A DNA stretch of 64,000 bases from Metallyticus violacea (lineage: Eukaryota > Arthropoda > Insecta > Mantodea > Metallyticidae). The position numbers were made by a program, and so were the translations under genes. The stretch is taken from contig CM060833.1 in NCBI GenBank assembly GCA_030762175.1, positions 156,051,501 to 156,115,500 on the forward strand, in the 5' to 3' direction. Positions 43,645-54,833 of the stretch are shown piece by piece; the stretch's first letter is position 1; every line of letters starts with the position of its first letter. A model generated the notes under the pieces. The model searched no databases. It was given only the letters and a program-made list of their open reading frames with translations, and had not been told where the DNA came from.

Positions 43645-46225
43645 TTTTCCTCGTCTGCTCAAGTTATGTTCTCATGACAATGTAACTATGGGCCTTATTC
43701 AAAATATCTTCATATTAATAAACAGTGTAAAAACCCTAAACCATCTATTTTAAATAAACATTGTGGGTTATGTCTGTTCCTTATTTTAATTTAAACAAAT
43801 TATAAATTAGTTTGCTATGTTATCGGGTTTATGAGAAGAGCAAGTGACTCGATAAAATAATCCTAAGATTTAAGAATGGACAGAAAGCAAACTATAGATA
43901 TATAATAACAAAAACATTTAACATAATAGATCGATTGCACAGATTTAACATTAAAATCGTAATATTTGCCTTTCCTTTGTTAGTTATCATACCTAGTTTC
44001 GCCTTCGAAACCAACGAATATCGCCTTCATGCCAAAATTGTTGTTGCCTAAACAATTCTGAACGATTTGGGTCAGGCACTCAGTACTTGCGTTGAATGAC
44101 CGTGTGTTTAAAGCCTATCCCATGCTGTTCGGCAACTTTGTGCGGTGTTTTTAGCTTACGTTAGTAGTTAAAAAAACAATAGAAGCGCGCGCAACATTAT
44201 ATAACAATCCTATCTCCACTTCACTACATTTCTTTTATTTTCCCCAAAAGACCAAATTGATTGATATTTTATACATTTTCGAGTAAGCGCCGTATTTGGG
44301 GAAGAAGGTAAATTAGAGTAATGCAGTAATAAGCTAATGGACAATCAGGTAAGTAGTTAGTCGTCTTGCTTATTATGACCTGACTGTCATGCCAACGTAA
44401 CAGAAATTATCAACTTATATAAGTTTAGGAGATGCCTAAATTTAGCCGTATACACTGCTTTCTTTTCTGCAAATGTCCTCTTATTCTTGTCCCAGAGCAC
44501 GGTTTGAGTTGAAGGTCAATTCAATTTTACTGAAAATTTTATGTTATTTTCATGTTGTAGTTTGCAATGTTTCGTAATTAACAATTGAAGTACTGTGTTT
44601 TATGTTCCTATATCTTTAAGGCAAGTAGGCAGTTAAAATCCATACTCTCTCGTGACGTTTGATTCTGGTGCAGATATTCACCACCTACATTCACCAGTTC
44701 TAATTGCATTTCGGTCAAAACTACATAATTGAGTGATTTTGAACCTAAATGCCCATGCAGCAAACCAGAAACGCTGCTTCTTTTTGAATTAGTGTTTTGA
44801 GTTAGCTATAGTTCCTTTAGGCTGTTGTATCCATGTTTTGTTGTTGTTTCATAATGGAATGTTTATCTAACCTGTTATACCTTATCCAGGTTGCTTGCTA
44901 TATTATGTAAATTTACTTACAAAGTATTGGGAGTCCTAGATTTTTTCATAATACTTTTATTTTCCGCTGAATCTAATCATTGATCATTCATTGACTTCGC
45001 TTATAGGCTGTGTTTGCAATTGTGTGTTACATAAGCCCCTTCTCATAGTTCGTTTAATTATTTTTTCTCTCCTCTCCTCGCTCAAGTTAACTGAAATTGT
45101 CATTAAATTTCCAATCTAGTTTAATTACCTACATTTTAATATATTTGTCAGTTTATTTGAAGAACATTTCATTCTCCATATTTAACTTTCCATCTTATTC
45201 AATAGTATAGACAATTTAAAACTTTAGCACAGATTATTCGTTGAGTAGGTAAGAACATTTTTTCGTTTTTTCAATTGAGATTTGCAAAAATAAAATTTCA
45301 TGGTTCATAATATCATTCATTAACGTTTACGTTAAATAATTAGTATTTTGATACCCCAGTACATTACAGTTCGCCTAATTTATGCTGATATCGATGTTAT
45401 TCTGTATAATAAAATACTGGTACAAGCGTTGATTGGATTGAATAGCAGGCTTATATCAGGCTATCAAAAGCACTTGGAAGGTCAATTTAATTTGCAAAGC
45501 ACGGTGAAAAGATGATGGTGGTTCAGTGCATTAAAATAGTCGAGAGTACTTCTACTCTAAGGTCATTGTTTCAGTTCAAGCATTAAGATAGAATGTCATG
45601 ATACGAGTATGCTATCTGACATAACACTTGGAATGAAAAAGTGGAAGGAAATATCAGGGAGATTGAAAGGCTTTATCGACAACCTACCCCAAAACATCAT
45701 ATTCAAGAGAGTTCATGAGCTCTTACGAATAACAAGGCACAGCTAAGACCCAGGTGATCAAGGTTCCACCAATACACGAGCGCTTGAAATGTGTCCATCG
45801 CTGCACAGGACTGCGTGTGATGTTTTGCATGCACCGCATCAACCTTTGACTTCATAGACACAGAAATTTAGACGTCTAGTATCTACTATGGGAACGTGAG
45901 TTCTAATTATAAACTCTATCTATTTTCTGATTCTCTGTACCATCGCTTGCAACGTGTAACCTAGTTATAGTCAAAGTTACTAAAATAAACTAATAAATCA
46001 TTGTTATGATAGTGTCGAAGGTTGACAGGAGTTACTTGTAATGAAATTGAATTTAAATGTTCAATCTTTAAACTATCAAAAAACCGACAAGTTGGAGAAG
46101 CAAACAGAGAAATATAGCTTGTATTAACATTGTTCCACTAATACACGATTACTACATTTTAAAATTAAGCCTTCACCCTCACTTTTAGATGCAATGAGTA
46201 TCAAATAGGAAGGTCTTTCAGAAGA
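43645..46225. other. Long stretch without recognised gene
   Basis: AT-rich. A frame at 45374-45520 opens after a tacattacag string (RLIYADIDVILYNKIL) and one at about 45625-45710 reads TWNEKVEGNIREIERLYRQP, but neither has full exon borders or a recognised family. Confidence 0.4.
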
Positions 46226-46230
46226 TATCA

Positions 46231-46464
46231 ATGAATGGTAGAAGGCATGAAGTCAAGAAGTGGTAACAAGCTCAACAAATCCCCTTTCTTGGTTTGGTGT
46301 ATAGGAGCAAATCCACTGCATCTCTCAGGAATTTGGCTTGCAATCATTTCCAAGGAATTTGGACTACCTCCTTTGGTACAGCGTAGATCCAAATGACAAA
46401 AGAACTCCCCATCAGAAGGGACAAAGCCAAATATAGAAATTCTGTACTCTGACCGTATACATTT
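46231..46464 (-). pseudogene. Unidentified 78-codon open frame without ATG
   Basis: On the minus strand: RSEYRISIFGFVPSDGEFFC, HLDLRCTKGGSPNSLEMIAS, QIPERCSGFAPIHQTKKGDL and LSLLPLLDFMPSTIH, then TGA; beyond the stop YLLKDLPI continues in the same frame to a second stop. Balanced residue use and GC above the flanks mark it as once coding. It may be a host exon or a retrocopy fragment; the minus strand has gtatacggtcagagtacag just upstream as a possible acceptor. Not recognised. Confidence 0.4.
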
Positions 46465-46716
46465 TCACTCAAAATAAATTTACGTTAACAAGCTAATAAA
46501 CCAATCTTAATTTTTTTTGACTGCACTCAATAAAATGACAACGTGAATCTTAACAATGTAGGCCTAAGCGCAATAATAAAATACCCTACAGAAGCAGTTT
46601 AGTGAATATCAAATAATAAACACTTACATTTATATATGTATAAATAGTAATATATATTTATTCTCATAAATTGTTACAAGTAAAGAAATGTCGTGTTATT
46701 TTTCATAAAGCAACAA

Positions 46717-46993
46717 ACCGCCATGAGTGTCCGAGGTCGTTAAGGCGCGACTTGTGAGCGGGAGGTGTGGGGTTCTAATTCCGCCAGGACCATCATCCCC
46801 TGACTGAGGTTTTTTCAAGGTTTTCCTCAGTCCTCATAAATGGCAAATGTCGGGGAGGTACCCTAAACTTAGACCTGGAATATTTCCTTCCTTAAAAATA
46901 AACACTTTCCCAATATATCATTTCATATCATGTATCAGCAGTGTTCACCGCCTGCGATGCCTCAGTTGTAAAAGCGGGCGTTAAACACTATTC
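46717..46993 (+). repeat. SINE-B copy, full length
   Basis: Head ACCGCCATGAGTGTCCGAGG, B box GGGTTCTAATTCC, 3' end GGGCGTTAAACACTATTC. Confidence 0.93.
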
Positions 46994-47179
46994 TTTCATT
47001 CCCGGTCCCATACCTTATATCTTCAACACCCCTTTCTTCTTCTGTAATCGTCCTTCTGTCTTCTTCCCGATCCCCTAACTTACATCCTCCAAACTAATTA
47101 ACCTTCTTTTATACATTTCTACTACCCCATCTTTTCTTCTTCTGCTTCCTCTTCATCATCGCTGTTTTCCTTTCTGTTT

Positions 47180-47206
47180 TCTTCTTCTTCTTCTTCTTCT
47201 TCTTCA
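47180..47206 (+). repeat. (TTC)n microsatellite
   Basis: About nine TTC units in a pyrimidine-rich stretch. Confidence 0.9.
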
Positions 47207-47222
47207 ATACTCGTCTAAATTC

Positions 47223-47500
47223 ATCGGTCCTGGTGGTGTAGTGGTTACCATACTTACCTCCTAAACCCAAGAACGCGGGTTCGAACCCGGCCAGGACTAA
47301 TGGATTTTTTCGGGCGTAAAAATCCTAAGTATGACTTCCTTCGGAAGGGAAGTAAAGCCATGGGTCCCATGTCATACATTTACGGCACATTATAGAACCT
47401 CAAGCCTGAAAGAGAGGTCTCTGAGCAAAATTTGTCAGCCGTTTCACGCCCTGAGTTGAATGGGACGCCGATGACCTGAGAGCGTCCATAAATAAATCAA
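47223..47500 (+). repeat. SINE-A copy with perfect 12-bp target duplication
   Basis: Full copy from CGGTCCTGGTGGTGTAGTGG to GAGCGTCCATAAATAAATCAA, flanked on both sides by TCGTCTAAATTC (47211-47222 and 47501-47512). Lacks the GATGTTAAA segment before the tail. Recent insertion. Confidence 0.97.
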
Positions 47501-47734
47501 TCGTCTAAATTCCTCTTGCAACTTGCATCATTTTTGATTTCCACCTCTTATAAATAAAAATCTTCCCCCTCCACCCCATTCTCTACTTCATGTTATTGGT
47601 CAAAATTATTCACGTCTATTATAAATATAAATATATTCCTCTTCTTCATCCCTTCCTTCTTTCTTGCCTTTGTCTTCTCCTCTACCATTCTCTTACTGTT
47701 GGTATAATAAATATTGTTTTGTATGTAATCTATT

Positions 47735-50040
47735 CTGGTTAAGTTATTGTAATTTGGAATTGTCCTTGTATACGTACGCGTTCTGATATTCTTATTTCTT
47801 TCTCTTCTGTTTTTTCATTAATTCTTATTATCTGTTCTTGTGGTATGACCTCTTCCCGTGCTAGGTTACTTATTTTGAATGGAGCCTTTTCAAAGTTTTT
47901 ATATAGGCCCTTATTTCTAAGTACATGTGCCACCTGACGGCCAGTTAAATTTTCTCTTTCTTCTCTCATCTGTTCTAAATAGAGTGTACATTCAAATAAT
48001 ACGTGCTCTGGGTTATCCTGTGTTTTGTTATTTTTTTCTAATATTTTTGAAAGATCCGTGGGGCATGTTGTCTAAAATTTAGCTTTAATCTGTGAAAAAT
48101 GTTGTTAAAGAAGTTGAAAGTTCTCCTACCTGCCTCGGTATTTTCCCATTTGTGCTGCCATTGTACCTTTAGTTTATGTTTTATTTCCTGTAAATTGTTG
48201 TATTGACTGCCAAGTATTAAATTTACTTTCTCAAGTTATCCTTCTACAACCAATAAACATCGTCTCTTAGATTAATCGATAAGTCAATTGGCCATATTCA
48301 TGATGGGGGCATGATGGGTGAGGTGTTTAATGTCCCTGTAAATATTAATAATACCTTCCTTTGTGATCTTCTTAGAACATTTTTTATTTGAAGATCCTTC
48401 ATTCTCAGAGCCCAGACCCCTGCTCCGTAAGTCATTATTGAAACAAAAATGACCGACATGTGGTATGTTATGGCGTTTAATGAAATTTTAAAATTTAACT
48501 GAAGAATCTAACTAATTTCATCATAAAGTTTCCGGATTTTTTCGTACGAATTCAGTATGTTTCCTAAACTTTATTCTTTCATCTAAGTAAATTCTCAAAT
48601 AGTTTGCTTCTTTTTGCGACTTATATTTTGGTTGTCACGTTTTATAAATGGGTCTCTTTTAAGATTACCTTTCAGGAGTATGTAGCTGGATTTAGTTGGG
48701 GCGACTTGGAGTTTTAGTTTTACTGCAACGTTTACTTAATTTATTCGTTAAGTTATTTGCTCTTCTTTCCATATCTGCTCTATTGTTTCCTTCTATTAGA
48801 AATAAAACATGCTCGCATACGCGATGGTGTTTGTCACATTTTTGTCGTTGTGTAGTTCGTCTAAAAGAGTCTCCAGCACTATGTCCCCAAAAATTGGTCC
48901 TAGGATCGAGCCTCGTGGGCATCCCTCAATTTATCTCTGTACATTGTTTCTTCAGTACCTTTTACGTGAACCCTTCTGTCTTTCCATAATTGTTATTGCG
49001 TATAGGCATTTAGAGAGGTCTTTTTCCTGTAATCTCTCAAATAGTACCGGTCGCCATAAATTATCGAAAGCGCCGGAAATGTCAATTAAAATTCCAATTA
49101 AGTATTTTGAATTTGAATTATTTACCATTTCCTAAAAATAGTTTATGTCGTCTTGTGTCGATTTTCCTTTTCTAAAGTCGAATTGATTGTTCATATCTTT
49201 CTTTCATGCTCCTAAATACTTTTAATAGATTAGAAACTGTTCTTCTAAAATTTTCCAAGAGTATTTAGGAAACAGATAGGTCTATACGATTTCGCCTCCT
49301 TAGAATCCCTGTCGGGCATTTTTCTTTAAGATAACTTTTACTGCTTTCTAGCAACAGGTAGAGCGCCTTTTCCGTGTACAGTCATGTTTTCCTTTTTACC
49401 TTATTTATAGCTAGTTCAATTTACAAAATATCAAAAGGGGCAGCTATTATTTCTATATAGTGTTCATAATTTTTTTTAAATATGCAGAATATTGCTCATA
49501 CTCTTATCATCCAGGGGAAGTAACATACCCAAAAGAGATTTATAGTTTGTGTTCAGAATTTCCGGTTTCTTAATTTTCTCCATGATAATTTTATAGGGCA
49601 TTTCCCATATATTGGTGTCTAATTCTTTTTATACGAACGTTTTCCCTTGTTTCATCTAAGATGATTATATATATAACCATCTTAGATGGGAAAAAGTTGT
49701 TTTTGACTTCTATTTATTTATTATTTAAGTTTCTCTCCCTTTCTTCCGCAGTTACCAACCTATGATAAAATGTTCTTAGTTTCCTTACTTTGCTTCTTGC
49801 TTTTTGCAGTGCGTTCGTCCAAATAGTGTCATAGTATTTACGGGTCTGGTTGTGGGAACAGATTTATCTATCCTTTCAATGGTTTGGACAAGGTTATTGG
49901 TTGGCATCCTTATCAACAAACTTTCCTTCGTATTGTAACTCTTAAGTTTTCAAATTCCGGTCTCAGAAGATTCCAGAATGCTTGTTTATAATTGTACATT
50001 TTTCTTCATTCCTTCTTTAAATTTTGCTTTTCATTTACAG
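47735..50040 (-). mobile_element. R1-clade non-LTR retrotransposon, RT to 3' domain
   Basis: Minus-strand blocks in order from right to left: endonuclease-RT linker ARSKVRKLRTFYHRLVTAEE (about 49740-49800); RT motif A ILIDISGAFDNLWRPV (about 49044-49094); motif B GCPRGSILGPIFGDIVLETL (about 48850-48925); motif C, where the YADDVLFLIEGNNR box has lost bases (YASM/VLFLIEGNNRADME) at about 48770-48825; and the C-terminal PEHVLFECTLYLEQM (about 47955-48005). SGAFDN, GCPxGS and AYADD wording is that of the R1 clade. Several frameshifts; no intact ORF. Confidence 0.82.
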
Positions 50041-50208
50041 TAGTCGAAGTAGATTAATCAATGGCCATTGTGTCATTAGAATGAAAAAAAATCTGCAAAC
50101 CATCGACAAGGTTATAGAGGCCCAAATCTTATAAATGACAGAGAAGAACCGAGATTTTCCGGCAAAGTGCGAATCAGTGGAAGGACTACTGTTGCTTAAA
50201 TTATAAAC
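50036..50208. other. Short unassigned segment
   Basis: Between the R1-clade element and a SINE-B; REEPRFSGKVRISGR can be read and may belong to the front of the Tc1 remnant at 50935, but this is not secure. Confidence 0.25.
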
Positions 50209-50221
50209 ACTTTAATGAATG

Positions 50222-50508
50222 AATGAATGAGTAGTGTTTAACGCCCGTTTTTGCTATAGAGGCACCACAGGCGGTGGACACTGATGATACATGAGCTGAA
50301 ATGATGTATTGGGAAAGGATTTTTTTTAAGGAAGGAATCGTTCCAGCCTAAGTTTAGGGTACCTCTCCGGCATTTGCCATTTATGAAGACTGAGGAAAAC
50401 CTGGAAAAAAAAAACCTCAGTCAGGGAGGACGGTCCTGGCGGTATTCAAATCCCAGACCTCCCGCTCATGAGTCCGCGCCTTAACGACCTCGGCCACTCG
50501 TGGCGGTA
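50222..50508 (-). repeat. SINE-B copy with target duplication
   Basis: From GTAGTGTTTAACGCCCG to GGCCACTCGTGGCGGT. Flanked by ACTTTAATGAA (50209-50219) and ACTTTTAATGAA (50508-50519), one-base length difference. (GAAT)n at the left is its tail in reverse. Confidence 0.93.
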
Positions 50509-50578
50509 CTTTTAATGAAGATATGTGTGTCCTAATGAAGATGTGTGTATCAGGTCAGGTAGTCAGATGTATCCAGTT

Positions 50579-50594
50579 CTCTCTCTCTCTCTCT

Positions 50595-50629
<35 letters not shown>
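50579..50629 (+). repeat. (CT)n followed by a long T run
   Basis: CT repeats then about 32 T; the T run is the poly(A) tail of the reverse SINE-B that follows. Confidence 0.95.
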
Positions 50630-50631
<2 letters not shown>

Positions 50632-50633
<2 letters not shown>

Positions 50634-50904
50634 CAGTTTAACGCCCGTTTTTACTACTGAGGCACCACAGGCGATGTACACTGAAGATACACGAGATGGT
50701 AAATTGGGGAAGGATTTGTTTTTTAAAGGAAGGAAGAGTTCTAATTCTTAGTTTAGGGTGCCTTCCCGGTATTTGCCATTTATGAGGACTGGGGAGAGCC
50801 TCGGAAAAAAACTCACTCAAGGAGGACGATCCTGATGGGATTCGAACCACATATCTCCCGCTCACGAGTCCGCGCCTTAACGATCTCGGCCACCCATGGC
50901 GGTT
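50632..50904 (-). repeat. SINE-B copy, full length
   Basis: Begins ACAGTTTAACGCCCGTTTTT, ends GGCCACCCATGGCGGT; its tail is the T run at the left. Confidence 0.93.
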
Positions 50905-50934
50905 TGCATTAGGTGAATGGTAAAACGTCACTTT

Positions 50935-51415
50935 ACCATCAGAAACAGTAGTTGTGGAAGACAGGGAGATGATGGAGGCGATATGATGGTTTGGACAATG
51001 TTCCGCGTGGAGACACTAAATCTCATTGTTTCTGTGGAATAGTCTTTGAATACTTTCATATGCTGAATATCATTACACCTTTTGTGGTTAGTCTGCAGCG
51101 ATAAGAGTGGTAAATTTCGTCAGAATGATCACTCTGTGCGGCTTATGAATCAATCAAATTGTTAGAACAACACGAGTACTTCACAGTTTTGTTCTTGTTA
51201 CCAAATTCGTCCGATCCTGGCCAAATGGAACATTTAGACGAACATAATCACTCTTATCAACCCACTTTCGTAAACCCCTTTCTTGCAAATGCAGCATTTC
51301 AAGGAAGAAGGTTCTTAAAGTCTTGACACCAGATCACCTTGAATATATTTACACGTCTTTTAGACTCCATGCCTACTACAAGAAGCTAGAGCGTATTAAA
51401 AAGTGGTCTTAATGT
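50935..51415 (+). pseudogene. Decayed Tc1-like transposase
   Basis: GGDMMVWTMF (the GGxxMVWG block), then, after frameshifts, FVQNDHSVRLMNQ (the QDNxRPH block) and NSSDLGQMEHLDE (the SPDLNPIEHLWDE block), in the right order and spacing for a Tc1 catalytic domain. Two SINE-B copies lie immediately upstream and may have split the gene. Confidence 0.6.
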
Positions 51416-51437
51416 CTTCAATTATCAGTACAAATAT

Positions 51438-51477
51438 CTAACCTAACCTAACCTAACCTAACCTAACCTAACCTAAA
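51438..51477 (-). repeat. Interstitial (TTAGG)n telomere-type repeat
   Basis: Seven perfect CTAAC units and one CTAAA on the plus strand, which is (TTAGG)n on the minus strand, the telomeric unit of most insects. Forty bases flanked by ordinary AT-rich DNA, so it is interstitial. Confidence 0.92.
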
Positions 51478-51479
51478 CT

Positions 51480-52850
51480 AATTATTCTCATAGATAATAT
51501 AAATATCCTTTTATTTAGTTCACATCTAAAACAAAAATATTCACGAAGTTCTTATTCCCAAAGTTTATAGTAGGAATACAGTCGATGGTGATCTTACGGT
51601 ACAAGTTAAACTTTTATTTTATTTTATTTTATTTGTATAACTCTCAGCATTAACGGTCCACTACAGTCTAAACTTTCTATCATTTTTTCCACATTAAAGC
51701 AAAAGAATAGACAGCCAGTTTTTATTAGTCTTAATACTATCATACTATTGGTTAAGACATGGCTTTCAGCTACAAGCAAAATGGCCCACTCTCCCATTAA
51801 CTACGATTCATGTGATAATGGTGATTGAAGTGTTTGTTAGTACGGTACGACGCTGCAACCGGCAGCACAATCGATACTACACAGTAGCATCCCTTTCCCA
51901 CCAGCCTCTGTAGCCGGCGCAACATTGCTGATAAACGCTGTCGTCTTGGAGTGATAGTTAAGACAAGAATGAGGATTAATAGTACCTTTCAATACTTTTA
52001 ATTGAGTGAACTTTCGCTTTTTGAATTGAAGTTCCACATCAACTATTGTAAGAGTCAAATTCCATATTTAAAAAAGTCAGAATATTCATAACTTCAATAT
52101 CATTGATGTCCAATAGTTTTAATAGTTAAATTGGGATTGGTATTTTCATCAATTAAATATAGAATTCGTAAATAAAGAAAGACAATAAAGATTAAAATGA
52201 CAGCTTGTAAAATTGTTCATACGATTTCAAAATAATATCCATTTAATGTTAACCAATCAGTGTTTTTATTTAATATTAAAGACAAAATTATATATCCAAT
52301 TCTTATTAAGATTATAATAATACAAAATATTCAATGGTCATGGGAATAATTTAATTGTCTTGCAAGGAAAGTGTTTGTTTCTCTATCGATTATAGTGACT
52401 TCTCTCACTATCACAAAAGAAGCTTACATCAATGCCGTTATCTGTTAAATATGTTTGATATTAATTACGAGAACGTACAAACATTTTCAACCAGCGGAAC
52501 TTTATGTATCATTAATCTGCAATAGCTTTTTGTAAAGTGAAATAAAATATATCCTATGATGAACGTGAAAACAATTTATAAATTTTATAAATTGATTTAT
52601 ATTCGTTTCTCAATAAGCGGTCATTCACAGTGCATCTATAATCAACTCATATTCAGTTGTCATTATGCCTATTTCCCGACTGAGTAAAATTTATAGGCAC
52701 TTATATTAAATATTCATAGTTTTCACTTAAAAACTATCATGCATGCGCTGTGTTTTGAATCCCATCGACTTCTAGCGCCACTCCCCAATCTTTCACTTAC
52801 AAATCTCCCATTCTGTCTTTGAACGTCGCTTCGTAACAGTGCAGTAGTTT
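51480..52850. other. No gene recognised
   Basis: AT-rich; a (TTTTA)n run at 51611-51634. A 73-codon minus-strand frame (51837-52058) has no splice or family support. Confidence 0.45.
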
Positions 52851-52864
52851 AACTTCACCAAGAT

Positions 52865-54260
52865 CGGACTGTTGACTCTAGAGCAGCGTATTTTCGTGTG
52901 TAAATGTTAGTGTAAATACGAGTCACAGTGCTCGTGCAGAATTTCATTTGCAGTTCCCTTGTCAACTGTCTGCTTCCGGAAAGGCAATTCACGATATTGC
53001 GAATAACTTTTATGCTATTAGTGCACTAGAAAAAACACGCAGAAACATACATTTTTAATAGAGGATAGACTAGACGAAATTGGTGCAAACTTGAAAATTC
53101 GCCGACAAAAACACTCCCGAAACTATCACAACAGGTGGGGTCTTCAGTGGGTTTTGCATATAAAGCAACAAAATTATCCAACTTTCAACCATACAAGTGT
53201 ATCATATGTGTCCATTGTTTGAAAAGGCGACCCGGAGCTAGAATGCGTTATTGTGGGACCCAACGCTTCTGTTATTTTCAAACGAGGCCTGGTTTCACCT
53301 GAACGGCAGTGTGAACAATCAAAACATGCGCTACTGGTGTACTGAAAATCTACATCGTGTACAGGAAACCCTTCTTTATGATAGAAAAGTTGGAGTTTGG
53401 TGTGCTTTTTGCGCAAGGCATATTATCGGTCCGTTTTTTAGGAGGCAATAGATGGAGAAAGATGCGGAAGGAATATTTTGATCTCATTATTTCAGCAGCT
53501 TACAGAAGGAGAGAAATCATATGGATTATTTCAACAGAATTCTGCAGCTACTCATAGAGCAGCGGAGTGCATAAGTAAAATTAAGGAAGTGTTTGAAGAA
53601 AGATTTTTTATTTTTTTATTTACGAACGCTCTTTAACATCTCAGCTCATCAGCGTCCCATTCAGTTCAGGGCGTGAAACGGCCGACAAATTTTGCTCAGA
53701 GGCATCTTCTTTCAGGCTTGAGGTTCTTTTTCGTGCCGTAAATGTACGACACGGACACACGGCTTTACTTCCCTTCCGAAGGAAGCCATACTTACGATTT
53801 TACGCCCGAAAAAATCCATCGATCCTGGCCGGGTTTGAAACCGCGATCTCTGGTTGAAAGCAAGTATGATTACTACTAAACCAGCAGGACCGACTTGAAG
53901 ATAGTGATTAGTGCTGGTGTATGGCCCTCTCGCTCACCAAATTTAACAGTATCCGATGTTATCTATGCCTGAAGGACACAGTTTATAAAACAAACCCTCA
54001 CACATTGGAGAAACTAAATGAAAATATAATAAATGAAATCAGAAACATTACACTGGCGGAATTTAAACGTTTCAATCAGAATGTGTTTTGCCGATATAAT
54101 GCCTATTTATCCGATGGGGGATGATATTTCCAGCATTTTCTATGTGGTAAAACTTTTATATACAATTTTACAAGCGAAGTTAAAGTACGTTCTCGGCGGC
54201 TGCCACACGCCCAGCCCCCGAGAATCAAAATACCGCTGTGCGGGATAGTTTTTACGTGAA
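52865..54260 (+). mobile_element. DUF4817-type transposon, gene split by a SINE-A
   Basis: Transposase blocks in order: LEQRIFVCKC (helix-turn-helix start), LDEIGANLKIRRQK and VSVGFAYKATKL-type linker around 53070-53170, then PTLLLFSNEAWFHLNGSVNN (first catalytic Asp replaced by Asn in SNEAW), YDRKVGVWCAFCARHIIGPF, and QLLIEQRSA in place of QQDSATAHT. A SINE-A interrupts it, and the frame resumes after it as SAGVWPSRSPNLTVSDVYLC, KDTVYKTNPHTLEKLNENII and FCRYNAYLSDGG, the usual C-terminus. Stops, shifts and the Asn show it was inactive. Terminal repeats not found. Confidence 0.82.
53605..53894 (-). repeat. SINE-A copy inserted in the transposase gene
   Basis: Tail TTATTTACGAACGCTCTTTA at the left, head ACTAAACCAGCAGGACCGAC at the right. 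Flanks TTGAAGAAAG (53592-53601) and TTGAAGATAG (53895-53904) are the target duplication; the transposase frame VFE(E/D)R continues across once one copy is removed. Confidence 0.93.
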
Positions 54261-54264
54261 ACCC

Positions 54265-54720
54265 GGTATAAGAGTAGGGGGAGAGGCAACTTCATTTATA
54301 GGCTACTAGACATTCCACAGCTGACAGCGCTCGTATTTCATCTCTCCTTTCCCCTTATCATGTCCTTGATTTCGCTTTCCGAATCTGTCTTTGTCGATCT
54401 CACACCAGTATACATTCATTCTCAAAGATGGTTAGACAAATACAATTTTGTGTACAAACAATATTGTAAAAAGAATTTATTCAGAATTCTCTTTATCATT
54501 TGTCTTTTTTTAGGACTGTAATTGACGATCGTGTGTACAAATTTAAATTAAATGGTTCAATGAAAAAAAAAAAAAAACGACAGTACATACCGTACAGTTT
54601 TAACAGAGGAAAATCTAGACGAAAATGGCGGATAACTAATCTTGAACACTCTCTAATAATAGTATTTCCAACATTAGCACCACAATTAGAGCTTTCCGAA
54701 TGTAAAGGAAAACATTAAAA
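54265..54720. other. Mixed sequence, no gene recognised
   Basis: Includes a 72-codon frame (54500-54718) with an A-run; not supported as a gene. Confidence 0.35.
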
Positions 54721-54724
54721 AACA

Positions 54725-54830
54725 GTAAGGCATCTGAACTTAATCATGTCAATCACAATGCTTTTTCCCAATACAATGTCTGCTTAGCCGAGGGAAAAAT
54801 GACAGTTCCAGCATTTTACTTAAAGTAAGG
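54725..54830 (+). pseudogene. Second DUF4817-type transposase C-terminus
   Basis: Reads LNHVNHNAFSQYNVCLAEGK across one shift and is homologous to the C-terminal end at 54060-54140 (FNQNVFCRYNAYLSDGG), sharing TTCCAGCATTTT at the base level. So a second, mostly lost copy lies 0.6 kb downstream of the first. Confidence 0.6.
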
Positions 54831-54833
54831 TTA

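Noticed and set aside
51438..51477. Chromosome end
   Set aside because: Only about eight units, with normal sequence on both sides.
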